Assembly (NCBI RefSeq): GCF_000185725.2
Contig: NZ_KI391953.1
Coordinates: forward strand, 1,728,750-1,792,749
Source: Segniliparus rugosus ATCC BAA-974
GTDB taxonomy: Bacteria > Actinomycetota > Actinomycetes > Mycobacteriales > Mycobacteriaceae
Direction: 5' to 3'
DNA length: 64,000 bases
Part shown: piece by piece, positions 44,511 to 53,102 of the stretch
Layout of the letters: each line of letters opens with the position of its first letter
Numbering within the stretch: the first letter of the stretch is position 1
Notes under the pieces: generated by a model
Seen by the model: the letters and a program-made list of their open reading frames with translations, nothing else
Database searches by the model: none
Told to the model about the DNA's origin: nothing
Made by a program: the position numbers and the translations under genes

Positions 44511-44924
44511 ATGACCTACCCGGATCCTTACCAACAGTCGCCGTACGGACAGCAGCCGCCGTACGGACAGCCCGTTTATGGCCAGCAACCCGTCTACGGG
44601 CAGCAGCCGCCGTACCAGCAACCGGTTTACGGCCAGGTCGCTCCGATGCCGGACAAGCAGATCGGCTGGGTCGTCGCGGCGTTCCTGCTGTTTTGGCCGG
44701 TCGGCATCTTCGCGCTGCTGGAGTCGAACAAGGTTGAAGAACGTTGGCGGCGAGGGGATGTCGCCGGGGCGCGGCAAGCCTCGGAAAGCACGAAGAAGAT
44801 CGGGCAGTGGACCCTGTACATCTCGCTCGGGCTGTACGTGGGCAGCTGCGTCATTGCTTGCGTGCTGCCGACGATTTTCGGGGTGGGCAGCGCTTGCGGG
44901 CTCGGCATTCTGGGCTCGAGCTAG
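44511..44924 (+). CDS. CD225/dispanin-like membrane protein with MTYP head
   Basis: A 137-residue paralogue of the gene at 43933. Its head has repeats QQPPYGQPVYGQ (residues 1-46), followed by QIGWVVAAFLLFWPVGIFAL, the loop ESNKVEERWRRGDVAGARQA, and a second helix ending in Cys-containing GVGSACGLGILGSS. CGAGGAGCGC precedes the ATG. It is separated from its paralogue by a terminator, so it has its own promoter. It converges on the DUF4439 gene with a four-base overlap. Confidence 0.85.
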   Translation: MTYPDPYQQSPYGQQPPYGQPVYGQQPVYGQQPPYQQPVYGQVAPMPDKQIGWVVAAFLLFWPVGIFALLESNKVEERWRRGDVAGARQASESTKKIGQWTLYISLGLYVGSCVIACVLPTIFGVGSACGLGILGSS

Positions 44925-45367
44925 CCCTCGCCGGGGAATGGCGCGGCGAGCGGGTTCTGGTCCAAGTTCTCCCGCCATTGCGCGGCGCGCACGGCGCAGT
45001 CGCCGAGCGCGCGCACGCCGTGCCCGCGCACTTCGGGAAGGGTGGCGCGCTCGACGAGCGCGCGCCAGGCCTGGGCGGTCTCCTGCTCGACGTGTTCCGC
45101 GAGGCGCGCGGCGGACGGCCCGTCCGTCACGGTGATCGGCACGGTGTAAGCGGGAGCCGCCGCCGGTGTTTTCGCGCCGGAGCGGGCGAGCAGCTCGGCG
45201 GCTCCGTCCCGGTGGGCGCGATGTTCGGTGACGATCTCCTCGGCGAGCCGGGTGGTGGCCGGGTGGCGCACGTACGCCTGCACCACGCCATAGGCGAACA
45301 CGGCGGCGTGCTCTGCGGCGACGGCTTCGGCGAGCGCGGCGGCGTCTTGTTGCGGCAACCCGGTCAT
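44921..45367 (-). CDS. DUF4439 ferritin-like protein
   Basis: A 148-residue helical protein starting MTGLPQQDAAALAEAV, with EHAAVFAYGVVQAYV and EIVTEHRAHRDGAAELL, the four-helix pattern of the DUF4439 (ferritin-like) family; Glu and His residues could be metal ligands. ACAGGAGCG lies before the ATG at 45367. It follows the lipoprotein gene by 13 bases. The pair sits where Mycobacterium has Rv2844 and Rv2843, on the strand opposite to nusA. Confidence 0.8.
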   Translation of the reverse strand: MTGLPQQDAAALAEAVAAEHAAVFAYGVVQAYVRHPATTRLAEEIVTEHRAHRDGAAELLARSGAKTPAAAPAYTVPITVTDGPSAARLAEHVEQETAQAWRALVERATLPEVRGHGVRALGDCAVRAAQWRENLDQNPLAAPFPGEG

Positions 45368-45380
45368 CGCTGCGCTCCTG

Positions 45381-45887
45381 TCATTGGTCCGCCTCGGCGA
45401 GGGTGACGGCGAGGAGCGCCCCGAGCGCGGCGGCAATCGAGGCCGCCAATCCGGCCTGGTACCCAGAGGAGTCGCGGGCGAGTTCGCCCGCGAGCCGACG
45501 GGATTCGGCGAGCGAGGCTTTGAACTGGTCGAGCGAGCCTGGAGGGGGCGGGTTCGCGGTGGAGACGACGGTCGGGGAAGGCGCGGTGGTCTTCGGCGGG
45601 GCGAGCCTGGCCAGCTGCGCGTCGAGCGCGTCGGCGTGCGCGCGTCGGACGTCGCCCGCCTCGCGCAACGCCCTGGCCTGGTCGGCGTCCCGGTCCGCGA
45701 GCAGCCCCGCCTGCTCCGCCTCGCGCCGCGCCCGGCCCGCTTGATCGCGCAGCGAGGCGAGCAGTTGTTCTGCTTTCGGATCGGGCCGCTGGTCCTCGGC
45801 GCATCCGGCGGCGGAGACGAGGAGCGCCGAGGCTCCGACGAGCAACGCCGCGCGTCGGCTCAGGGGGAGAGGTCGAACGGCAGTCAC
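45381..45887 (-). CDS. Putative lipoprotein with Ala/Arg/Glu-rich coiled-coil
   Basis: A 168-residue protein with a twin-Arg-like but short signal (LSRRAALLVGASALLVSAAGC) and a lipobox SAAGC near residue 28. A coiled-coil-like helix of about 70 residues (QARALREAGDVRRAHADAL) follows, then a Pro-rich linker and another helical part. It would be anchored outside the membrane. The GTG at 45887 has GATAGT five bases before it. It corresponds in place to Rv2843 of M. tuberculosis. Function unknown. Confidence 0.72.
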   Translation of the reverse strand: MTAVRPLPLSRRAALLVGASALLVSAAGCAEDQRPDPKAEQLLASLRDQAGRARREAEQAGLLADRDADQARALREAGDVRRAHADALDAQLARLAPPKTTAPSPTVVSTANPPPPGSLDQFKASLAESRRLAGELARDSSGYQAGLAASIAAALGALLAVTLAEADQ

Positions 45888-45958
45888 AGTCCACTATCCT
45901 GCCATGCGCCGCGTCAGGCGGGGCCGCGCCATCAGCTGCGCCCGGCAACAAAAGGCGC

Positions 45959-45964
45959 TACACT
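45959..45964 (+). promoter_or_regulatory. -10 hexamer TACACT upstream of nusA
   Basis: TACACT lies about 70 bases before the nusA ATG, in the 149-base divergent gap; the leader then has a normal ribosome site GAGGAGCGG. The -35 is weak. Confidence 0.35.
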
Positions 45965-46036
45965 ACCCAACAACGAGCAAGGCTCTGCGCGCGAGCGGTC
46001 TGAGCGAACAAGTCAACATGAGGAGCGGGACATCCG

Positions 46037-47065
46037 ATGCACATTGATGTTCAAACGCTGCGCGCGATCGAGGCAGAGAAGGGCCTTTCGAGCGAGAAGA
46101 TCATTGACGCCATAGCGTCAGCTCTGCTCACCGCCTACAAGCACACCGACGGACACCATGCCGACGCCAGGGTCGACATCGACCGCAAGCACGGCGCGGT
46201 CAAGGTGCTCGTTGCCGAGCGGGACGAGGACGGAAACATCCTCGGCGAATACGACGACACTCCCGCCGACTTCGGGCGGATCGCCACAATGACCGCGCGG
46301 CAGGTCATCCTCCAGCGGCTGCGCGACGCGGAAGGGGACCAGGGCTTCGCGGACCTCCCGGTCAAAGAGGGCGAAATCGTCGCGGGCGTGGTGCAGCGCG
46401 ACGCGCGGGCGAACGAGCGCGGCCTGCAAATCGTCAAGCTCGGCTCGGAACTTAAGAGCTACGAGGGCGTTCTGCCGGTTGCGGAGCAGGTGCCTGGGGA
46501 GTCGCTCGTGCACGGCGACCGGGTCAAATGCTACGTCGTGAGCGTCAAGGCGGGCAGGCGCGGGCCGCAGATCACGCTTTCGCGGACGCATCCGAATCTG
46601 GTCCGCAAGCTGTTCGCCCTCGAGGTCCCGGAGATCGGCGAAGGGTCGGTGCAGATCGTGGCGGTGGCCAGAGAGGCGGGCCACCGGTCGAAGATCGCGG
46701 TGAAGTCCACGGTGCCGGGCCTGAACGCCAAGGGCGCCTGCATCGGGCAGAACGGGCAGCGGGTGCGCAACGTGATGAGCGAGCTGGCGGGCGAGAAAAT
46801 CGACCTCATCGACTTCGACGAGGATCCGGCGACCTTCGTCGGCAACGCGCTCTCGCCCGCGCGGGCGCTCGCCACGCGCGTGCTCGATCCTGTCGCGAAA
46901 GCGGTCCGAGTGGTCGTGCCGGACTCCCAGCTCTCCCTCGCGATCGGCAAAGAGGGGCAGAACGCCCGTCTCGCGGCGCGGCTCACCGGGTGGCGGATCG
47001 ACATCCGCAGCGAGCAGGACCCGGAAGTCGCCCGGAGGGCCGCCGCAGATCACAGCGCTCCGTAA
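46037..47065 (+). CDS. nusA: Transcription termination/antitermination factor NusA
   Basis: A 342-residue NusA, the short actinobacterial form without C-terminal acidic repeats. The N-terminal RNA polymerase-binding domain covers residues 1-105, S1 about 112-180 ([19 protein letters not shown]), and two KH domains follow with [18 protein letters not shown] and [18 protein letters not shown]. It modulates pausing, termination and rRNA antitermination. AGGAGCGGGAC precedes the ATG. Unusually, no rimP gene lies upstream; that gap is only 149 bases. Confidence 0.96.
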   Translation: MHIDVQTLRAIEAEKGLSSEKIIDAIASALLTAYKHTDGHHADARVDIDRKHGAVKVLVAERDEDGNILGEYDDTPADFGRIATMTARQVILQRLRDAEGDQGFADLPVKEGEIVAGVVQRDARANERGLQIVKLGSELKSYEGVLPVAEQVPGESLVHGDRVKCYVVSVKAGRRGPQITLSRTHPNLVRKLFALEVPEIGEGSVQIVAVAREAGHRSKIAVKSTVPGLNAKGACIGQNGQRVRNVMSELAGEKIDLIDFDEDPATFVGNALSPARALATRVLDPVAKAVRVVVPDSQLSLAIGKEGQNARLAARLTGWRIDIRSEQDPEVARRAAADHSAP

Positions 47066-47114
47066 CCGCTTCGGCTGGCAAATCAACTTTCCAATCGGGC
47101 CGAAGAGGAGTAAG

Positions 47115-47447
47115 ATGAATTCTCGGTTCTTCGACCGTCCCGGTCCGCCAGCGCCGCATGTGCCAACCCGCACGTGCGTCGGATGTCGGCAGCGGATGCC
47201 CGCCTCGGCTTTGCTGAGGACCACCATTCTGCGGCAGGAAGCCCTGCAGCAGGAGAACGCCCTGGTCCTCGTCTTGGACCTGAGCAGACGTTTGGGCGGG
47301 CGAGGAGCGTGGGTGTGCCCGAAGCCGACATGCGTGTCGGCGGCTGGGCGCAAAAACGCCTTCGCGAGAGCATTGCGCCACCCCGGCCCCGTCGATTGCT
47401 CGACAGTGCTGGACGAGGTCACTGCGCTCGCGGAGCAGACGAATTGA
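47115..47447 (+). CDS. ylxR: YlxR family (DUF448) RNA-binding protein
   Basis: A 110-residue protein with VPTRTCVGCRQRMPASALLR near residue 16 and RGAWVCPKPTCVSAA near 62, the YlxR signatures. It lies between nusA and infB as in most bacteria; YlxR proteins bind RNA or RNase P in some species. GAAGAGGAG precedes the ATG. Confidence 0.92.
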   Translation: MNSRFFDRPGPPAPHVPTRTCVGCRQRMPASALLRTTILRQEALQQENALVLVLDLSRRLGGRGAWVCPKPTCVSAAGRKNAFARALRHPGPVDCSTVLDEVTALAEQTN

Positions 47448-47593
47448 TTGGGCCGGGTATGAAAGGCACCCAAGAAAAATGAGCACGTTGTGAAGCACCA
47501 ACGATGAATACTGATCGGACATAGTTCGAGGTCGGCTACGCCTGCCAGCCATTGGCACGGGGGCGCTTGACCTCGATAGTGAGGAGAGCGCGA

Positions 47594-50386
47594 GTGGCAG
47601 GCAAGACTCGAGTGCACGAGTTGGCCAAAGAACTTGGAGTCAGCAGCAAGGACCTTCTTGCTCGGCTCAAAGACCAGGGGGAATTTGTTAAGTCGGCTTC
47701 GTCGACGATCGAGCCGCCGGTGGCGCGGCGATTGCGGGACCATTTCGCCGCATCTGCGGGCGCGTCCGCGAAGCCGACGCGCCATGTGAGCGACGATCAG
47801 GGCCAAAAGCCGCAGAGCGAGGGCCGTGCGCCCGCCGCGCAGTCGTCCGTCGTGCCAGGGCCTCGACCCGGCCCGCGTCCGGCGGCTCCAGCGCCGGCCC
47901 AGCCGCAGCAGCCCGTCCAGCCGCAGCCTCAGACGGCCGTTCCGCAGCCGGCCCAGCAAGCGCCGCCGCAGGACGGAGCCGCCGCGCCGCGTCCGCAGGC
48001 CCCGGCGCCGCGTCCGCCCCGGATCGGCAACAACCCGTTCTCTTCGTCCGCCCCCGCCCCTCCTGCGGCTGGCGCGCCCGCGCCGCACCCGGGCAGGGGA
48101 CCCGCTCCTGGCCCTCGCCCCGGCGGAGCCCCTTCGCCGTCGTCCGTGCCAGGCGTTCCCCGTCCGATGGGGCCGAGGCCTGGGCCTTCCGGCTCGCGTC
48201 CGCCGGTTCCGGGTATGCCGAGGCCTGCTGCCCCCGGACCCCGGCCTGGCGGTCGCGGACCGGTTCCGAGTCCGGGCTCGATGCCGCCCCGCGGTCCCCG
48301 TCCCGGTCCGGGGCCTCGTCCTGGCGGCCCCGGTCGTCCTGGTGGTCCCGGCGGCGCTGCTGGAGCGGGAGCCCCCGGCCGTAGCGGCCCTGGTGGTCCC
48401 GGCGGCCCCGGTCGTCCTGGCGGTCCCGGCGGCCCTGGTGGTCCCGGCGGCAGAGGCCGAGGCGGCGGCACAGCTGGCGCGTTCGGACGCGCGGGCGGCC
48501 CGGTCAAGCGTGGTCGCAAGTCGAAGCGGCAAAAGCGCCAAGAGTACGACAGCATGCAAGCCCCGGTGGTCGGCGGCGTGCGGCTGCCGAGGGGCAATGG
48601 CGAGGTCATCCGCCTCGCCAGAGGCGCGTCGCTCTCGGACTTCGCGGAGAAGATCGACGCGAACCCCGCGTCCTTGGTGCAAGCGCTGTTCAACCTCGGC
48701 GAAATGGTCACCGCGACCCAGTCGGTCGGCGACGACACCTTGCAGCTGCTCGGCGACGAGCTGAACTTCAAGGTCCAGGTCGTCAGCCCTGAGGACGAGG
48801 ACCGAGAGCTGCTCGACTCCTTCGACCTCACCTACGGCGACGACGACGATGAGGAGGAGGACCTCGTGGTCCGGCCCCCGGTCGTCACCGTCATGGGCCA
48901 CGTCGACCACGGTAAGACCCGCCTTTTGGACACGATCCGCCAGGCGAACGTCCGCGAGGGCGAGCACGGCGGCATCACGCAGCACATCGGCGCCTACCAG
49001 GTGCCGACCACGCTGGACGGCGAAGAGCGGCTGATCACCTTCATCGACACCCCCGGCCACGAGGCGTTCACCGCCATGCGTGCCCGAGGCGCGAAGGTCA
49101 CCGACATCGCGATCCTGGTCGTTGCGGCGGACGACGGCGTCATGCCCCAAACGGTCGAGGCGATCAACCACGCGAAGTCTGCCGACGTGCCCATCGTGGT
49201 GGCGGTCAACAAGATCGACAAAGAGGGGGCCGACCCGGCCAAGATCCGGGGCCAGCTCACCGAGTTCGGCCTGGTCGCGGAGGAATACGGCGGCGACACG
49301 ATGTTCGTCGACATCTCCGCGCGCAACGGCACGAATATCGACCAGCTCCTCGAAGCGGTGCTGCTCACCGCCGACGCGTCGCTCGACCTGCGGGCCAACC
49401 CGGACCGCGAGGCGCAGGGCGTGTCCATCGAGGCGCACCTTGACCGAGGCCGAGGCCCGGTGGCGACGGTCTTGATCCAGCGCGGCACGCTGCGCGTCGG
49501 CGACTCCGTCGTCGCGGGCGACGCCTACGGCCGAGTCCGCAAGATGGTGGACGAGCACGGCGACGACGTGCCCGAGGCGCTGCCGTCGAGGCCGGTGCAG
49601 GTCATCGGCTTCACCTCGGTGCCGAGGGCCGGCGACAGCCTGCTCGTGGTCGAGGAGGACCGCATCGCCCGGCAGATCGCCGACCGGCGCGCGGCGCGGC
49701 GGCGCAACGAGCTCGCGGCGAAGGGCCGTCGACGGATCAGCCTCGAGGACCTGGATTCGGTGCTCAAGGAGACCAGCCAGCTCAACCTCATCCTCAAGGG
49801 CGACAACTCCGGCACGGTGGAAGCCCTGGAAGAGGCGCTCATCGGGATCGACGTTGGCGAAGAGGTGGAGCTCCGGGTCATCGACCGAGGCGTCGGCGGG
49901 GTCACCGAGACCAACGTGAACCTCGCTGCGGCCTCGAACGCGATCATCATCGGGTTCAACGTCCGGGCCGAGGGCAAGGCCACCGAGCTCGCGAACCGCG
50001 AAGGCGTGGAGATCCGGTACTACACCGTCATCTACCAGGCCATCGAGGAGATCACCAAGGCGCTCACCGGCATGCTCAAGCCGGTCTACGAGGAGGTCTC
50101 GCTCGGCACGGTCGAGATCAGGGCTTTGTTCAAGTCCTCGAAGGCGGGCCTCATCGCCGGATGTATGGTCACCTCGGGCGTGGTGCGGCGCAACGCCAAA
50201 GCCAGGCTCCTGCGGGATTCTGCCGTCATCGCCGAGAACCTCACAGTCACCTCGTTGCGTCGGGAGAAAGATGACGCGACCGAGGTCCGCGAGGGCTACG
50301 AGTGCGGTCTGACCTTGACCTATTCCGACTTCAAGGTCGGCGACGTGATCGAGACCTACGAGCTGCAGGAGAAGCCGCGTGGCTGA
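47594..50386 (+). CDS. infB: Translation initiation factor IF-2
   Basis: A 930-residue IF2. The N-terminal helical motif [20 protein letters not shown] is followed by a long Pro/Gly/Arg-rich disordered part (about residues 75-320, with PGGPGG repeats, common in actinobacteria). The GTPase has GHVDHGKT near residue 435, DTPGHEAF and NKID. It places fMet-tRNA on the 30S subunit. GTG at 47594 is preceded by GAGGAGAGCG. A 146-base leader after ylxR shows no clear hairpin. The end overlaps rbfA by 8 bases. Confidence 0.96.
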   Translation: MAGKTRVHELAKELGVSSKDLLARLKDQGEFVKSASSTIEPPVARRLRDHFAASAGASAKPTRHVSDDQGQKPQSEGRAPAAQSSVVPGPRPGPRPAAPAPAQPQQPVQPQPQTAVPQPAQQAPPQDGAAAPRPQAPAPRPPRIGNNPFSSSAPAPPAAGAPAPHPGRGPAPGPRPGGAPSPSSVPGVPRPMGPRPGPSGSRPPVPGMPRPAAPGPRPGGRGPVPSPGSMPPRGPRPGPGPRPGGPGRPGGPGGAAGAGAPGRSGPGGPGGPGRPGGPGGPGGPGGRGRGGGTAGAFGRAGGPVKRGRKSKRQKRQEYDSMQAPVVGGVRLPRGNGEVIRLARGASLSDFAEKIDANPASLVQALFNLGEMVTATQSVGDDTLQLLGDELNFKVQVVSPEDEDRELLDSFDLTYGDDDDEEEDLVVRPPVVTVMGHVDHGKTRLLDTIRQANVREGEHGGITQHIGAYQVPTTLDGEERLITFIDTPGHEAFTAMRARGAKVTDIAILVVAADDGVMPQTVEAINHAKSADVPIVVAVNKIDKEGADPAKIRGQLTEFGLVAEEYGGDTMFVDISARNGTNIDQLLEAVLLTADASLDLRANPDREAQGVSIEAHLDRGRGPVATVLIQRGTLRVGDSVVAGDAYGRVRKMVDEHGDDVPEALPSRPVQVIGFTSVPRAGDSLLVVEEDRIARQIADRRAARRRNELAAKGRRRISLEDLDSVLKETSQLNLILKGDNSGTVEALEEALIGIDVGEEVELRVIDRGVGGVTETNVNLAAASNAIIIGFNVRAEGKATELANREGVEIRYYTVIYQAIEEITKALTGMLKPVYEEVSLGTVEIRALFKSSKAGLIAGCMVTSGVVRRNAKARLLRDSAVIAENLTVTSLRREKDDATEVREGYECGLTLTYSDFKVGDVIETYELQEKPRG

Positions 50387-50825
50387 TCCGGCCCGTGCTC
50401 GACGGCTCGCGAAGCGGGTCCGCACCTTGGTCGCGAGCGCAGTCGAGCTTGAGATCCCCGACCCCAGGCTGGAACTGGTCACCTTCACCGACGCGAAGAT
50501 GACCGCCGACCTGCGGGAAGTGACCTTGTACTACACGGTCCGGGGCGCGAGCATCACCGACGAGCCGGACACCGCTGGCGCCGCTGAGGCTTTCGCCGAG
50601 GTGGCGGGCCAGCTGCGCGGGCTCGTCGGGGCAAGGCTCGGGGTGAAATTCACCCCGAGCCTGAAGTTCGAGCTGGACACGGTGCCGGACACCGTGGCGC
50701 AGATGGAAGAGCTGGTCAGAAAAGCGCGGGAAGCGGACGAGGCGGCTCGCAAGGTCGCCGCTGGCGCCCGCCCGGCCGGCGACGAGAACCCGTATCGCGA
50801 AGAAGCCCTCGACGAGGAGCACTAG
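50379..50825 (+). CDS. rbfA: Ribosome-binding factor A
   Basis: A 148-residue KH-type protein: [35 protein letters not shown] and [18 protein letters not shown]. It matures the 30S subunit 16S 5' end. The GTG start lies inside the end of infB, with CTGCAGGAGAAG as ribosome site. In Mycobacterium the next gene is a DHH phosphoesterase (NrnA type); here that gene is absent and a small opposite-strand gene follows. Confidence 0.95.
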   Translation: MADPARARRLAKRVRTLVASAVELEIPDPRLELVTFTDAKMTADLREVTLYYTVRGASITDEPDTAGAAEAFAEVAGQLRGLVGARLGVKFTPSLKFELDTVPDTVAQMEELVRKAREADEAARKVAAGARPAGDENPYREEALDEEH

Positions 50826-50828
50826 CCT

Positions 50829-51065
50829 CTACAGGCCGATGACTCCGGGCCCTTCCAGCGTGACGAACAGCGGCATGCCTGGGTCCAGGACAGGAACGAC
50901 GGGCTGATCGTGGCAGGGCTGCTTGCTCCGAGGCTCGGGCTTCGGCAGATCCTCCGGTGTCGCGGCCCTCGGCACAAGCCGGTCCCGAACAGAGGCGGAC
51001 TGGTCGGCGGTGAGATTGGTGAGCGCATGGGTGACTTCCCCGAAGTAGTCGCCGTGCGTGCTCAT
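50829..51065 (-). CDS. Small hypothetical protein
   Basis: A 78-residue, Pro-rich acidic-to-neutral protein starting MSTHGDYFGEVTHALTN, with no membrane segment or known motif. On the minus strand TAGGCT (51072-51077) lies 6 bases before the ATG, and GGAAAG directly before it, which supports expression. It is convergent with rbfA. The C-terminal half (VVPVLDPGMPLFVTLEG) looks like a folded strand pair. No homology recognised. Confidence 0.5.
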   Translation of the reverse strand: MSTHGDYFGEVTHALTNLTADQSASVRDRLVPRAATPEDLPKPEPRSKQPCHDQPVVPVLDPGMPLFVTLEGPGVIGL

Positions 51066-51077
51066 CTTTCCAGCCTA

Positions 51078-51802
51078 GCCGGTCCCGGCGGCGCTGGCCG
51101 CAGCGAGTGCGTTGCGCTCGCGCCGTGAGCGGCAAGGACGAGGGAGCGGCTTCCGGATGATCGGCCCGGTGAGCTCGAAGGCTCCGATGCAATTCGCAGA
51201 TGGGCGCGACTGCTCGCTAGCGCGATCCTAAAATTCCGAAATTCACAGGATCGATCCTATCGGGCATAGCGGTCCCCTTCGGGTTATCGCCTAGATTGGT
51301 GGTGCGGGCGGCCGAAATGAAACGAGCGATTCGATGAGAGCCAATGGGGCAGGAGAATATTCTGAACCAGAACACGGCCTGTGGTCGAGATTGATTGAGC
51401 GTGAGGGCCAGGCTGTATCAGCGTAGGGAGTCAATGCGTTGCGTGAGCTCGTTCGTCGTGGCGCGCGTTAGCTTGTTCGAATCGCTGAGGTCCGATAGCG
51501 GCACCTGCGCGAGCGCGTTCCTGGTCAGCCGTATTTGGTCGTAGATCGATATTGAAGACGGCCGGATTCCGGCCCGCGTCCTTTGCCGGAAGCCCGGTCG
51601 GCAGAATTTTCATTCACGCTGCCCTGGTGAAGCATCGTGGGCGCGGGTTCCTCCGGACTGGCTTCCACAGCTGCTTGTGCGCCGCCGACTATCCACGCTG
51701 ATACCTTCCAGCTGCTTCCCATCATCGGGTCGATATATGAGTTCTAGCGCAGGGAATCTCTTCCTTTGCCCCAATGGCCTGGGAGGATCTGGTTACCCGA
51801 GC
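51078..51802. other. Gene-poor, probably decayed region of about 725 bases
   Basis: Lower GC than the neighbours and no convincing long gene. A 30-codon frame (51334-51426, + strand) starts MRANGAGEYSEPEHG and stops. On the minus strand a helical-looking stretch ending LTQRIDSLR at 51419 runs back to an in-frame stop without a start codon, as if the C-terminus of a lost gene. Short inverted repeats such as GATCCT/AGGATC (51224-51252) occur. I see no tRNA, rRNA or recognisable ncRNA. Confidence 0.5.
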
Positions 51803-52252
51803 CTACCCCAGGCGGCGAAGGCCTTCGCGGATCGCTTCCGCGGTGCGCTCGGGGTCGACGAGTTTGCGCCAGACGGCTCCGAAGAGGAACGGCAGGCTGA
51901 CCTTGTCGCCTTTGCGGCGGGGGATGACGTGCAGGTGGGTGTGGAACACGGTCTGCATCGCGGCCCGGCCGTCGTTGACGACGAGATGCGCGCCCGCGAC
52001 GCCGAGATCGCTGCGGCGGATGGCGCGGGCGATGCGCTGGCCGACCTTGAAGATCTTCGCGCCGTTCTCGGGGTCGAGGTCTTCGAGGTAGGGGCTGTGC
52101 GGTTTGGGTATCACCAGGGTGTGGCCCCGGCTCACCGGGCGGATGTCGAGGAAGGCGACGACGTCGTCGTCCTCGTAGACCCGGTAGGCCGGTCCGACAC
52201 CCGCGACGATCGCGCAGAACACGCAGTTCTCGGTCGATGTGTCCGCGGGCAT
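51803..52252 (-). CDS. HIT family nucleotide hydrolase/transferase
   Basis: A 149-residue histidine-triad protein: CVFCAIVAG at the start with a zinc-type CxxC, then AFLDIRPVSRGHTLVIPK and the triad FHTHLHVIPR near residue 103. Family members cleave nucleoside phosphoramidates or dinucleoside polyphosphates. It starts 7 bases after the upstream gene stop, in one operon. The substrate is not known. Confidence 0.92.
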   Translation of the reverse strand: MPADTSTENCVFCAIVAGVGPAYRVYEDDDVVAFLDIRPVSRGHTLVIPKPHSPYLEDLDPENGAKIFKVGQRIARAIRRSDLGVAGAHLVVNDGRAAMQTVFHTHLHVIPRRKGDKVSLPFLFGAVWRKLVDPERTAEAIREGLRRLG

Positions 52253-52259
52253 GCTGCGG

Positions 52260-52916
52260 TCAGCCGTTCCGGCGGGTGAAGGATCCCCGATCCAGGTTGT
52301 AGTTCAGGAAGTCGAGGTCAGGGCGGCGGACCCGCGCCCAGTTGAACGCCCACCGGGCGTAGCCCTCGGGGTCGCCGATGGGGTAGACGACCTTCTCCAC
52401 CACGCATTCGCGGAGGATCAGGCCGAACGGCTCGTAGAACCGCTCGCCCTCGACGGCGAACGTGGGCAGGCCGACGAGGTCCGCGAGCTTGAGGTCGGGG
52501 TCGGAGAGGGCGGGGAACTGCTGGCGCGGCTCGGGCCGGATGATCTCGCGCAGCTCTTCGGCGCTCTGGGTGGTCACGAGGAAGATGTAGCTGAAGCCGA
52601 TGCTGGCCAAGTTCTCGTACTGCTCGTGCACGCCCTCGTGCAGCCGCACGCCTGCCTGTATGAGGGGATGGTCCGCGAGGTGTTCGGGCAAGGGGTGCCG
52701 TTTCGTCGCGATCTTGGGCAGGATGACGATCATGTTGCGGGCGCGGCTGAGCTGGTGCAGCGGGAACGACACGCCCGTGGTCTCGGAGGAGGCGAGTCTG
52801 AGCTCGGGGAGCGGCTTGCCGACCAGCGCCTCGTATTCGGGCGCGAGCGGCTGCTCCCAGGGGTCTGGCTCGATATGGACAGGAAATCCTTCTCCGCCGA
52901 AGTGGATGTCAGGCAT
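52260..52916 (-). CDS. Redoxin-like (thioredoxin-fold) hypothetical protein without catalytic Cys pair
   Basis: A 218-residue soluble protein. VGKPLPELRLASSETTGVSF followed by NMIVILPKIA has the look of the start of a peroxiredoxin/AhpC-type domain, but the usual Cys is absent; the only Cys is in LILRECVVEK. The second part (LPTFAVEGERFYEPFGLIL) matches the fold's later strands. GGAGGCGAAC is before the ATG. The role is unknown; it may have a non-redox, structural or binding role. It is cotranscribed with the HIT gene. Confidence 0.6.
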   Translation of the reverse strand: MPDIHFGGEGFPVHIEPDPWEQPLAPEYEALVGKPLPELRLASSETTGVSFPLHQLSRARNMIVILPKIATKRHPLPEHLADHPLIQAGVRLHEGVHEQYENLASIGFSYIFLVTTQSAEELREIIRPEPRQQFPALSDPDLKLADLVGLPTFAVEGERFYEPFGLILRECVVEKVVYPIGDPEGYARWAFNWARVRRPDLDFLNYNLDRGSFTRRNG

Positions 52917-53102
52917 GTTCGCCTCCTGCTCGGTCGTAGAATTTGGCTGTCGTCATAGTCCTTCACTTTTAAGTACGGGCCGCCCGAATGGGCGCGTCAA
53001 GGCTAGCACGCCCCGGTGCTAAACCTGTATCACCCCGTCTGACATACTCTAACGCCGTCGCCCGTTTGGTGGCACAAAAGAGACAGGAAGGTGAGTTTCC
53101 GC

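Noticed and set aside
47800-48500. Long Arg/Pro-rich alternative frames inside infB
   Set aside because: They arise from the PGG-repeat, very GC-rich linker of IF2 and have no start signals or homologues.
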